Source: Desertifilum sp. SIO1I2 | GTDB lineage: Bacteria; Cyanobacteriota; Cyanobacteriia; Cyanobacteriales; Desertifilaceae | Direction of reading: 5' to 3' | NCBI GenBank assembly: GCA_010672635.1 | Contig: JAAHGE010000016.1 | Span: forward strand, 1-38,513 | DNA: 38,513 bases | In this document: piece by piece, positions 25,901-33,490 of the stretch | How positions within the stretch are numbered: the stretch's first letter is position 1 | How the letters are laid out: each line of letters opens with the position of its first letter | Position numbers and translations under genes: made by a program | Notes under the pieces: model-generated | The model's database searches: none | The model's input: only the letters and a program-made list of their open reading frames with translations | What the model was told of the DNA's origin: nothing

Positions 25901-28900
25901 CGGACAGCAACGGGCCGTGAACCGAGCTTACCAAAAAGCGGGCTTTTCGCCCCGCACCCTGGGCTTGTATGAAGCTCACGGCACCGGAACCGCTGCGGGC
26001 GATCGCGCCGAACTCGAAACGATCGTCACCACCCTGACACAAGCCCAAGCCGCGCCCAAAACCTGCGCGATCGGTTCTGTTAAAAGCCTGATCGGCCATA
26101 CCAAATGTACCGCCGGCGTTGCTGGATTGGTGAAAGCCGCCCTCGCCCTCTATCACCAAGTTTTACCCCCCCACGCCGGAGTCGAACAACCCCTGAGCGC
26201 GATCGCTGACCCGACTAGCCCCGTTTACCTGCTCAAACAACCGCGTCCCTGGTTCAACTCCGGTGGCGATCCGCGCCGTGCGGGGGTCAGTGCCTTTGGC
26301 TTTGGCGGCACCAACTTCCACGCCCTCCTGGAAGCCGCACCCGCTAGCATTCCTCCTGCGCCCCTCGGTGCCGAGGCTTGGCCGTGCGAGTTGCTTGTCT
26401 TTCAAGGCCCGCAAACCGCGATCGCCGAAGAGATTCGCCAACTCCTCTCGGCCCTGGCGGCTGGAGCAGAACCGCGCTTGCAAGACCTGGCTTACACCTG
26501 TGCCAAGCGCGTCGAAGACCGCTCAACGCCCCCGGATGCCCAGACGGTCAATCTCAGCTTGGTGGTTGCCGATCTGGTCCAATTACAGACAGCCCTAACC
26601 CAAGTGCTAGAGCATTGGCAAACTGGGGCAGCCTTACCCGACGCCATTCAACTCCGTCCGGCGATCGCCCATGCCCCCACCCTCGCCTTCCTCTTTCCCG
26701 GCCAAGGTTCCCAGTATCCCAATATGCTGCGCGAAATCAGCCTTTACTTCCGGGAAATGCGGCAAGCCGTTGAGTTGGCCGATGCTGAGTTACAAGAGCA
26801 ACAGTCCCAACCCCTCAGCCAATCCATTTATCCCCCTAGCGCCTACACCCCAGAGACCGAACGGGAACACAAGCAAAAACTTACCAACACCGAGACCGCC
26901 CAACCCGCGATCGGAGCAGTGGAAATGGGCTTGATGAACCTGGTTCGCCGCTTGGGATTAACCCCCGCGATGATTTGCGGTCACAGCTATGGCGAGTATG
27001 CCGCCCTCCATTGTGCGGGCGTGCTGTCGCCTGGGGATTTTATCCGGCTGTCTGCGGCGCGGGGTCGCGTCATGGCTGCCGCCTGCGAAGCCTCCGAAGG
27101 GGCAATGGCTGCCGTGCAAGCCACCCGCGAGGAATTGCTCACCCGTCTGGATGGGGTGGATGGAGTGGCGATCGCCAATCATAACGCCCCTTGTCAAAGC
27201 GTGATTTCCGGCGACAAGCAGCGGGTGACGCAAGTGGTGGATAGCTTAAACGCGGCCGGCATTCTGGCGCGGATGTTGCCCGTGGCAGGGGCGTTTCACT
27301 CGGCGCTGGTGGCTTCTGCCCAAACCGCCCTCGCCGCCGCGATCGCCGAAGTCACCCTCCTCCCCCCGCAAGTCCCCGTTTACGCCAACGCCACCGCCCA
27401 ACCCTACCCCGTTGATGCACCCGCCATTGGCGATCGCCTAACCGAACATTTAGTTCAACCCGTGAATTTTGTTGGGCAAATCAACGCCATGTACGAAGCC
27501 GGGGCGCGGGTTTTTGTAGAACTCGGCCCGAAAAGCGTACTCACCAACCTCGTCCGCTCAATTTTGGCGGAGAAAGAGTACGTCGCCGTGGCGGTAGACG
27601 GACAGCGGGGCGGCGAGTTGCGCGGCTTGCTAATGGCTCTGGGAACCTTAATGACGGTGGGAGTCAATTTACAACTGACGGCTTTATATGCAGACCGCAA
27701 CGTCCAATTTCTCGAACTCTCGCGCCTAGTGGAACTGACTCGCAAACCGCCGCTTTCCCCCAGTACCTGGCTGGTTGAGGGGGGCAGCATTCGCCAACCC
27801 TCAGAAACGGTTGGTTATACCGGGAAACTTCCTCCGCGAACCGCCGCCTCGCAACCCGCCCCACCCCAAACCCCGCCGCCTCCTGTCTTTACTCGGAGAA
27901 CTCAATCTATGGTTGTACCCCACTCCTCGCCAGAGATGAGACCGAAAAGCGATCCGTTCCGGAATCGCACCCAGCCTCCCGTCTCTGGAGATGTTGCCCT
28001 GTCGGCTTACCTGTCGTACCAGGAAACGATGCGGCAATTTCTCGCCGTTCAAGAACAGGTGATGAAGCAGTTTCTGGGGGGCAGTCCCGCCCGCTTGCCC
28101 AAGGAACGCGAACCGATTTCGCTTTTGCAACTGAGCAATGGTAACGGCAATGGGCATTACTCGCCCCCAGTTGAGACTTCTCCCCCGGTGGAGTCGTTAC
28201 CCGTAGCAATGGCTTCCCCTGTGGCACCTGTTCCTCCGGTGGAGTCGTTACCCGTGGCAATGGCCTCCCCTGTGGCACCTGTTCCCCCGGTGGAGTCGTT
28301 ACCCGTGGCACCTGCACCCCAGCCGGAGGCAGCGATCGATCGCGCCAACCTAACGCGCCTGCTGGTGCAACTGGTGAGCGATCGCACGGGCTACCCAACA
28401 GAAATGTTGGGCTTAGATCGCGATATTGAAGCCGAACTGGGAATTGATTCGATTAAACGGGTGGAAATTCTCGGCGCTTTGCAAAAACAACTCCCCGATG
28501 CGATCGCCACCCGCCTGCAAGGGGAAATGGAAAGCTTAACGCGCGTCAAATCGCTCAACCGCACCCTAGACCGACTGCTGGAACTGGCAAGGGCCGGGGA
28601 GGAACGCTGCCTGGGAAAGTCTGAGGTTAATGGCCTGGGAAAGCCACCCGCAGGGGTTGAATCTCTGCCGCGCTACCGGATGCAAGCGCGGCCGCAACCC
28701 CTGCCCCCCGGTCGGCTGACCTCCCTAGAGGGGCGCTTGGCGATCTCCGAAGATACGCTAGGGGTTGCGCCTTTAGTGGCAGCCCTTTTAGAACAGCACG
28801 GCGCTCAAACGGTCATTTTGCCCCGCTCTTGGCTGGACTCTCCCGACCTACTGCGACAAGGATTAGACGGCCCGATTTGCGGGATCGTGCATCTGGCGGC

Positions 28901-31034
28901 CTTATCTGCGTCCCCCCAACCCCAAACCCTCGCTGAGTGGCAGCAATTGACTCAAATTGAGGTTAAAAGCCTCTTTCACCTGTTGCAAACTCACTCGCCG
29001 CAACGCCTCCTCGCCGCTTCCCGGTTAGGGGGAACGTTTGGTCGAGTCGGCGGGGAAGCGGGTTTAGCCTCTGGGGGGGGAAATGTGGGGTTGTTGAAAA
29101 CCCTGAAAGCGGAATCGCCGGGGGTTCAAGTCAAAGCAGTGGATTTCGATCCGCGCTTATCGGCACAGGAGATTGCCCAAGCTGTGGTTGAGGAGTTCCT
29201 CACGAATGGGGAGACGGTGGAGGTGGGTTATCCCGGCGGGCAGCGGACGATTTTTCAAACGGTTTTAGCCCCCCGTTCTTCGGTCTGCGATCCTTTGCTG
29301 CCAGCGGCAGACTGGGTGGTGTTGCTGACCGGAGGTGCGAGGGGAATTACCGCAGAGGTGGCCAAGCGGTTTCTGGTTCCGGGAATGCGCTTGATTGTGG
29401 TGGGGCGATCGCCAGAACCTCCCCCAGAATCACCGACTACGCTGGGGATTGAGGATATTCAGCAACTTCGCCAAATTCTCCTGACCCAGGCGCGTCAAGC
29501 GGGCCATTCTCCAACCCCCGTTCAGATTGAAACTCAGATTCAACAGGTGTGGCGCGATCGCGCGATTCGTCGAAACCTGCAAGCATTGAGACAATTCACC
29601 CCAGTGGACTATCGCGCCGTAGATGTTACCCAGGAGGAGGCGTTTGGGGAACTGATTCAAGAGATTTATCGCCAGTACGGTCGTCTCGATGCTGCGATCC
29701 ACGGGGCGGGAATTATTGAGGATAAGCTGATTGTTGATAAGCCTCCCGATTCCTTCGATCGCGTGTTTAATACCAAGGCTGATAGCGCCTTTCTCCTCAG
29801 CCGCTATCTCCAACCCGAATCGTTGAAACTCCTAGTCTTCTTCGGGTCTGTAGCCGGTCGCTATGGCAATCGCGGTCAGGGGGATTATGCTGCCGCCAAT
29901 GAGGTGGTGAATCGCTTGGCCTGGCAGTTAAGCCACCGCTGGCCGGCCGCGCGGGTGGTGGCGATTAACTGGGGGCCTTGGGATACCACGGGGATGGCTT
30001 CGGAAGCGGTGAAACAGCGGTTTCGCGAACGGGGAATTATCCCGATTTCCCTAAGTGCAGGCTGTCAATTTTTCTTAGAAGAGGTCTGCTTTGGCAGTCG
30101 GGAAGAGGTGGAGATTGTGGCGGGTGAAGGCCCTTGGTCGGACTGGGAGGCCATTACGGTGCCCCATCCGTTTGTTTTGCTGCCGGCCAAACCGCAACTG
30201 CAAGCGAATCATCGTCTTGTCCTAGAGCATACGTTCAGTTTAGAGAGCGATCGCTATTTGGTCGATCATCAACTTGATGGCAAGCCGGTTCTCCCGGCAA
30301 CTGCTGCGGTTGAATGGTTTGCCGAACTGGTACAAGCGGCTTGGCCGGAATGGACGGTTAGCGAGATCCGCGACCTCAAGGTGTTGCGCGGCCTAGTCTT
30401 GCATTCGCCAGTAGGCCAGCGGGTGCGCTTCCAAGCTAAAGCTTCTAGTCATGCGGATGCAGAGTCGCTGTCAGTGGCGGTAGCCTTGCTTGACGAACTC
30501 ACCCAACGTCCGTTTTATCAAGCCTCTGTGTTGCTGCATCCGGTTCTCCAGCAAGCACCCCTGGGTTCGGCGTTTGAGTGCAGTGCGGCGACTGCTCTCG
30601 ATCCGCAGACCGTCTACCGCGATTATCTGTTTCACGGTTCCTGCTTTCAACTGATTCAATCGATTAATCGAGTGGGCCCGGAAGGGATTGAAGCGTGGGT
30701 GACGCCGAGTTCGCCGCAGGTGTGGAAATCCAGCCCCCAGCGTTGGCTATTCGATCCGGGTTTGCTAGATACGGCCCCCCAATTGGCGATCGCCTGGGCT
30801 AGAGTTCAACACAATACGACCCCCCTCCCCTCGCGCTTGGGTGCAGTGGTGCGCTATGGTTCTTCACCCTTACCGGAAAGACTAAAAGTTGTCTTGCGGG
30901 TGAAGGACTATCAACCCCACAGCCTGGTCTATGATGCTGACTTCCTCGATAGCAACGGTTACATTCGCTGTTCGCTACAAGATGTGGAAGGCACTTGCAA
31001 CCCTCGCTTGAATCGTTTGGCTTCCTCCGTTTAA
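22941..31034 (+). CDS. PUFA-synthase-like PKS, NPD-NPD-KS-AT-ACP-KR-DH (PKS2)
   Basis: This is a 2697-aa synthase from the ATG at 22941, which has a GGGGAG site. Two nitropropane-dioxygenase/PfaD-like flavin barrels lead: barrel 1 (about 1-300) has GHESGGWVG with Trp141 in the catalytic His position; barrel 2 (about 332-640) has intact RECGGHVG (His468). KS (about 690-1130) carries Cys878, His1013 and His1053. AT (about 1249-1560) has Ser1349 in GHSYGEY and AFHS, typical for malonyl units. A helical linker and a Pro-rich repeat lead to a single ACP (about 1795-1875, Ser1837 in LGIDSIKRVEIL). KR follows (TGGARGIT near 2128; Tyr2316 in GDYAAANE), then DH (His2443 in DHQLDGKPVLP; Asp2610 in LLDTAPQ). 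There is no thioesterase. PfaD-like barrels act as enoylreductases in PUFA synthases, so the enzyme could make reduced or polyunsaturated chains together with PKS1. Confidence 0.95.
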   Translation: MNFTCFSISPIELTHPGIAIATSRAGGVGVLDAEFCRLEQLDGALHNWVQFLAAISEQAPVGLRLHVSQLTSHATLLKALQGRPHWLILAGWKGHSLAGLPADPLRQLLLEIIQIEQIRHLKTQDLPVQGCIARGHESGGWVGEDSAFILTQKLLNSGLSLPIYVQGGIGLHAAAACRAVGAAGVVLDDQLWLMPESPLPRAWQAHLQHLSGQETKVLGERWGAACRFLSRPSFQAVEALQQLCDRIEASGSTLAAQTWRQQASPRIGWGSPDTHVWPMGQAIGLAAGYRDRYPSTGRFIQALLRTSAADVQTAAQLRPLQANSPLAQSHNTQYPIVQGPMTRVSDTAAFAQAVAQGGGLPMLALALMPGTQVRTLLQQTQALLCRQSWGIGILGFVPQALREEQLAAVLDAKPPFALIAGGRPDQAARLEAQGIATYIHVPTPNLLKLFLEQGAKRFVFEGRECGGHVGPLSSFTLWESAIETLLQEVPAAQASEIHILFAGGIHDANSAAMVGAMAAPLAQRGMKIGVLMGTAYLFTSEAVACGAIVKEFQEISLACRQTINLETGPGHASRCAVTPFAQEFYQTRQQMMAANRSPEEIKNALEDLTLGRLRVAAKGLIRQDREIVSVEVQGQRTQGMYMIGQVATLRNTTNTISALHQEVAQQSTERLVAQAQTFRLQPVEPQSAPADIAIIGIGTLLPQAQYPETFWQNLLNQVKAIAEIPASRWDWRLYYDRDRTARDKVYSKWGGFLEAVAFDPLKFGIPPKSLKSIEPLQLLTLETVRRALADAGYESGEFDREQTSVILGAGGGIAELGQHYAIRSEIPRFVDAPNAQIWDRLPEWTEESFPGLLLNVAAGRVANRFDLGGSNFTVDAACASSLAALNLAVKELESGRSNLAIAGGIDTVQSPFAYLCFSKTQALSPQGQARPFDKNADGIVISEGLAVVVLKRLTDAQRDGDRIYATIKAVEGSSDGKALGMTAPLSAGQQRAVNRAYQKAGFSPRTLGLYEAHGTGTAAGDRAELETIVTTLTQAQAAPKTCAIGSVKSLIGHTKCTAGVAGLVKAALALYHQVLPPHAGVEQPLSAIADPTSPVYLLKQPRPWFNSGGDPRRAGVSAFGFGGTNFHALLEAAPASIPPAPLGAEAWPCELLVFQGPQTAIAEEIRQLLSALAAGAEPRLQDLAYTCAKRVEDRSTPPDAQTVNLSLVVADLVQLQTALTQVLEHWQTGAALPDAIQLRPAIAHAPTLAFLFPGQGSQYPNMLREISLYFREMRQAVELADAELQEQQSQPLSQSIYPPSAYTPETEREHKQKLTNTETAQPAIGAVEMGLMNLVRRLGLTPAMICGHSYGEYAALHCAGVLSPGDFIRLSAARGRVMAAACEASEGAMAAVQATREELLTRLDGVDGVAIANHNAPCQSVISGDKQRVTQVVDSLNAAGILARMLPVAGAFHSALVASAQTALAAAIAEVTLLPPQVPVYANATAQPYPVDAPAIGDRLTEHLVQPVNFVGQINAMYEAGARVFVELGPKSVLTNLVRSILAEKEYVAVAVDGQRGGELRGLLMALGTLMTVGVNLQLTALYADRNVQFLELSRLVELTRKPPLSPSTWLVEGGSIRQPSETVGYTGKLPPRTAASQPAPPQTPPPPVFTRRTQSMVVPHSSPEMRPKSDPFRNRTQPPVSGDVALSAYLSYQETMRQFLAVQEQVMKQFLGGSPARLPKEREPISLLQLSNGNGNGHYSPPVETSPPVESLPVAMASPVAPVPPVESLPVAMASPVAPVPPVESLPVAPAPQPEAAIDRANLTRLLVQLVSDRTGYPTEMLGLDRDIEAELGIDSIKRVEILGALQKQLPDAIATRLQGEMESLTRVKSLNRTLDRLLELARAGEERCLGKSEVNGLGKPPAGVESLPRYRMQARPQPLPPGRLTSLEGRLAISEDTLGVAPLVAALLEQHGAQTVILPRSWLDSPDLLRQGLDGPICGIVHLAALSASPQPQTLAEWQQLTQIEVKSLFHLLQTHSPQRLLAASRLGGTFGRVGGEAGLASGGGNVGLLKTLKAESPGVQVKAVDFDPRLSAQEIAQAVVEEFLTNGETVEVGYPGGQRTIFQTVLAPRSSVCDPLLPAADWVVLLTGGARGITAEVAKRFLVPGMRLIVVGRSPEPPPESPTTLGIEDIQQLRQILLTQARQAGHSPTPVQIETQIQQVWRDRAIRRNLQALRQFTPVDYRAVDVTQEEAFGELIQEIYRQYGRLDAAIHGAGIIEDKLIVDKPPDSFDRVFNTKADSAFLLSRYLQPESLKLLVFFGSVAGRYGNRGQGDYAAANEVVNRLAWQLSHRWPAARVVAINWGPWDTTGMASEAVKQRFRERGIIPISLSAGCQFFLEEVCFGSREEVEIVAGEGPWSDWEAITVPHPFVLLPAKPQLQANHRLVLEHTFSLESDRYLVDHQLDGKPVLPATAAVEWFAELVQAAWPEWTVSEIRDLKVLRGLVLHSPVGQRVRFQAKASSHADAESLSVAVALLDELTQRPFYQASVLLHPVLQQAPLGSAFECSAATALDPQTVYRDYLFHGSCFQLIQSINRVGPEGIEAWVTPSSPQVWKSSPQRWLFDPGLLDTAPQLAIAWARVQHNTTPLPSRLGAVVRYGSSPLPERLKVVLRVKDYQPHSLVYDADFLDSNGYIRCSLQDVEGTCNPRLNRLASSV
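28002..28073 (+). other. Helical linker motif in PKS2 shared with PKS1
   Basis: PKS2 residues about 1688-1711 contain TMRQFLAVQEQVMKQF, closely matching LMQDFLKSQEQVFSQF of PKS1. The element lies after the AT and before the Pro-rich linker and ACP. Confidence 0.55.
28182..28318 (+). repeat. 51-bp tandem repeat encoding a Pro-rich linker
   Basis: About 2.7 copies of a 51-bp unit, with unit starts at 28185, 28236 and 28287. Each encodes the 17-residue block PPVESLPVAMASPVAPV. The repeat is nearly exact at DNA level and in frame, so it probably arose by recent slippage or unequal exchange. It forms a flexible arm before the ACP. Confidence 0.9.
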
Positions 31035-31065
31035 GGCAATTTCGCACGTACGGGAGAGCAAATTT

Positions 31066-32241
31066 ATGCCTCATCTAACTTTAAGTTCAATTTGGAAACG
31101 CCTCACTTCTCTGATGTGTGCGGTTGGGTTGAGTCTCAGCGGTACTGCTGCTGAGGCGCTCACTTTTACGTTCAATGCTGCACCGGGAACGCCGTCAAGT
31201 GTGGTGAATGGTTTCGCCGCTGCTGGGGATATCTGGTCTGCGGTACTGGCTGATGATGTGACGGTCAATATTAATATCAGTTTTACGAATTTGGGAGATG
31301 GAATTTTAGGCGGAACGGTGGCGCGTCGCTATCCGGTTTCCTATAATTTGGTACGGGCATTGATGTATGGCGATATCACCTCCATTGACGATTGGGTTGC
31401 TTTTAGCAATCTGTTGCCGGAACCCTATTTCAATTTGTTGATAAATCAAACCTCTAATAGTCGAGGGGGTTCGTCAGAAATTCCTTATCTAGATATTAAT
31501 GGCAGTAACAATAATACGCAGGTTCATTTAATCGGAGCTAATGCTAAGGCGTTGGGGCTAGCGGCTTATTTGCCAGTCAATCATGTGGATGCAACGATTC
31601 AATTTAGCAATCTGTTTAATTGGGATTTCGATCGCAGTAATGGCATCGATCCGTTAGCGTTTGATTTTATTGGAGTGGCTGCCCATGAAATTGGTCATGC
31701 TTTGGGGTTTGTTAGCGGTGTTGATTTGCTAGATAGTGTTGCGGGAATTATTGGACCGATCTTACCCGATAATTTTTATCGGGCAACTGTTATGGATTTG
31801 TTTCGCTTCTCCGAGGAAAGTGCAGCGCGGAGTCGGCAAATTGGCGCGCCAGTTATCGATTTTACTGCTAGCCCAACGCCAAAGTATTTTTCGATTGATG
31901 CCGGAAGAACTTTGCTTTCTCCTTTTTCAACCGGAACTTATTTAGGTGATGGCGAACAGGCAAGTCACTGGCAAGATAATTTAGGAATTGGGATGATGGA
32001 CCCCACCATTGACTATGGGGAATTACTGCAAATTACGGCAAACGATCTGAAGGTATTTGATGTCATGGGTTGGGATCTGGTTGCGAATAATCCCAGCAGA
32101 CGTTCGCCAGTCAATCTTGTCTTGGCGGCGAATTCTTTCAAGTCCAAACCCGTACCCGAACCGAGTCTAGCGCTAGGATTGATGGCTTTGGGGCTGGGCT
32201 TTAGTATTGCTAATCCATTGAAAGGGAGGAGATATCGTTAA
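31066..32241 (+). CDS. PEP-CTERM metalloprotease (NF038122-like)
   Basis: This is a 391-aa secreted zinc metalloprotease. After a signal peptide (LMCAVGLSLSGTAAEA) the protein resembles the NF038122 family of PEP-CTERM metalloproteases. The zinc site is VAAHEIGHALGF, with His207, Glu208 and His211. The C-terminus VPEPSLALGLMALGLGFSIANP plus a basic tail (KGRRYR) is a PEP-CTERM sorting signal. GGAGAG lies 7 bp upstream of the ATG. It begins 31 bp after PKS2 and may be read through from it, although a functional link is not obvious. Its last 32 bp overlap the 3' end of the minus-strand Trm112-like gene. Confidence 0.87.
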   Translation: MPHLTLSSIWKRLTSLMCAVGLSLSGTAAEALTFTFNAAPGTPSSVVNGFAAAGDIWSAVLADDVTVNINISFTNLGDGILGGTVARRYPVSYNLVRALMYGDITSIDDWVAFSNLLPEPYFNLLINQTSNSRGGSSEIPYLDINGSNNNTQVHLIGANAKALGLAAYLPVNHVDATIQFSNLFNWDFDRSNGIDPLAFDFIGVAAHEIGHALGFVSGVDLLDSVAGIIGPILPDNFYRATVMDLFRFSEESAARSRQIGAPVIDFTASPTPKYFSIDAGRTLLSPFSTGTYLGDGEQASHWQDNLGIGMMDPTIDYGELLQITANDLKVFDVMGWDLVANNPSRRSPVNLVLAANSFKSKPVPEPSLALGLMALGLGFSIANPLKGRRYR

Positions 32242-32485
32242 GAGCGATCGCGCGTTCTTTCAAAAGTACGGGAATACCCGATTCAACTGGATATAGATAA
32301 TTTTGAGCTTCGCACAGCAAGCCCTGTTCTAAGGGCTGAGTAATCGCGTCTCCTCCTCTATTAATCACTTGATTTTTCTGAATTCTTGTATTCAATTTTG
32401 CAATTAAATTTGAATCTGCCCAGCACAATTGATTATGAGTTTCTGGACAGACAAGAACCTTGAGAAAAAAAGTTGAATTTAACAT
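32210..32485 (-). CDS. Trm112/UPF0434-like small protein
   Basis: This 91-aa protein resembles the Trm112 (UPF0434) family: LKVLVCPETHNQL at the N-terminus and YLYPVESGIPVLLKERAI at the C-terminus match the conserved LVCP and YPV-DGIPVML blocks. An internal insertion (about 25-55) has the form seen in a longer subgroup. Cys13, Cys21 and Cys58 remain, so a full four-Cys zinc site is absent. Trm112 proteins activate partner methyltransferases. Bacterial members are poorly understood, and two methyltransferase domains are encoded in this window. It is convergent with the metalloprotease gene and divergent from the hydrolase gene. Confidence 0.75.
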   Translation of the reverse strand: MLNSTFFLKVLVCPETHNQLCWADSNLIAKLNTRIQKNQVINRGGDAITQPLEQGLLCEAQNYLYPVESGIPVLLKERAIALNDISSLSMD

Positions 32486-32632
32486 AACTTTTCCGAGGTT
32501 GTGCTAGACTCATTTATTCTAAGATCAAAGTCAAAATAAAAATATTAAATTTTCTAAAAAAACACAACTTACCCTTGATAAATTGATTAAATTTTAGTCA
32601 AAATCATTCATCTCCTCCATCCAGAAAAATTC

Positions 32633-33490
32633 ATGCCCAAAGTGCTTGCGAATGGAGTCACCCTTTCTTATCAGCAAACTGGCAATGGATCGGATCTTGT
32701 CATGATTCATGGACTTGCGGCGAGTCGAGCATTTTGGTATCCCTTAATCGCCCAACAACTCGAACAGAAATTTCGCGTCACCTTTTACGATTTGCGAGGT
32801 CACGGCTATAGCGAGATGCCTGCGACTGGCTATACATCGCAAGACATGGCATTAGACCTTCACGAACTCTTCAATCACCTCCAGATTCACCAAGCCTTAT
32901 TAGTCGGTCATAGCTTTGGGGGCGTCATCGCCTTACAGTATGCCTTGCAACATCCCGAACGCGTTTCTTGCTTAGTCGTTGCCGATAGTCGCATCTCTTG
33001 TTTGCAACCCTGGCAACGCCTCAAAGATACCGATTACCTCAGCGAATTAGAAGCCGCCATTTTAGCCGCATCCCCCGATATTGATTGGGAAAACGAAACC
33101 CAAATTGGTCTGCGATTTTTAGAAGAAATTGCCAAAGAACGCTGGCAATCTTTACGCCGGGATAGCCGTTACGGGTACATTCCCTTTGGCGGAACAGGGG
33201 GCGGAACGCGGGCGGCCCAAAAATGGTTGAACTTACTCAACACCACCACAGCCCGCCAAGACTTTCAAAATGCGGCGGGGTTAAGCATTGAAAAGATTCG
33301 CGACCTATGCGTCCCCATTGTGGCAGTTTATGGAGCGCGATCGCGCTGTCTGCCCACCTGCAAAGCCCTAACCGAAATTTTACCCACCTGTCAAACCCAC
33401 CTGATTCCCGATAGCAGCCACTTTTACCCCATCACCCAAGCTGCCACCTTTGCCCGCATCCTCACCCATCCGGAAGTGCAACCTTTATGA
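32633..33490 (+). CDS. Alpha/beta-hydrolase
   Basis: This is a 285-aa cytosolic alpha/beta-hydrolase. MIHGLAASRAFW is the oxyanion segment, GHSFGG carries the nucleophile Ser94, and the catalytic His is probably His263 in DSSHFYP. At the usual acid position after strand 7 the sequence is YGARSRCLP, with Ser237 where Asp normally sits. Asp118 (VVADSR, after strand 6) may supply the acid. The stop codon overlaps the start of the next gene as ATGA, showing translational coupling. As the PKSs lack thioesterases, a discrete hydrolase releasing the acyl chain is conceivable, though this one is 1.6 kb downstream and behind a minus-strand gene. Confidence 0.9.
   Translation: MPKVLANGVTLSYQQTGNGSDLVMIHGLAASRAFWYPLIAQQLEQKFRVTFYDLRGHGYSEMPATGYTSQDMALDLHELFNHLQIHQALLVGHSFGGVIALQYALQHPERVSCLVVADSRISCLQPWQRLKDTDYLSELEAAILAASPDIDWENETQIGLRFLEEIAKERWQSLRRDSRYGYIPFGGTGGGTRAAQKWLNLLNTTTARQDFQNAAGLSIEKIRDLCVPIVAVYGARSRCLPTCKALTEILPTCQTHLIPDSSHFYPITQAATFARILTHPEVQPL

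Noticed and set aside
28182..28318. Possible CRISPR-like array
   Set aside because: The 51-bp units are contiguous, without spacers, and encode an in-frame protein repeat.
16011..31034. Heterocyst glycolipid (Hgl) synthase cluster
   Set aside because: No glycosyltransferase or tandem-ACP HglE-type protein is present, and the PPTase is fused to PKS1 instead of a separate HetI-like gene.
16011..31034. Canonical PUFA synthase (PfaABCDE)
   Set aside because: No multi-ACP tract, no inactive chain-length-factor KS and no separate PfaD or PfaB; the order of domains is different.
16011..31034. NRPS or trans-AT assembly line
   Set aside because: No condensation or adenylation motifs, and both KS proteins have their own AT with intact GHSxG.
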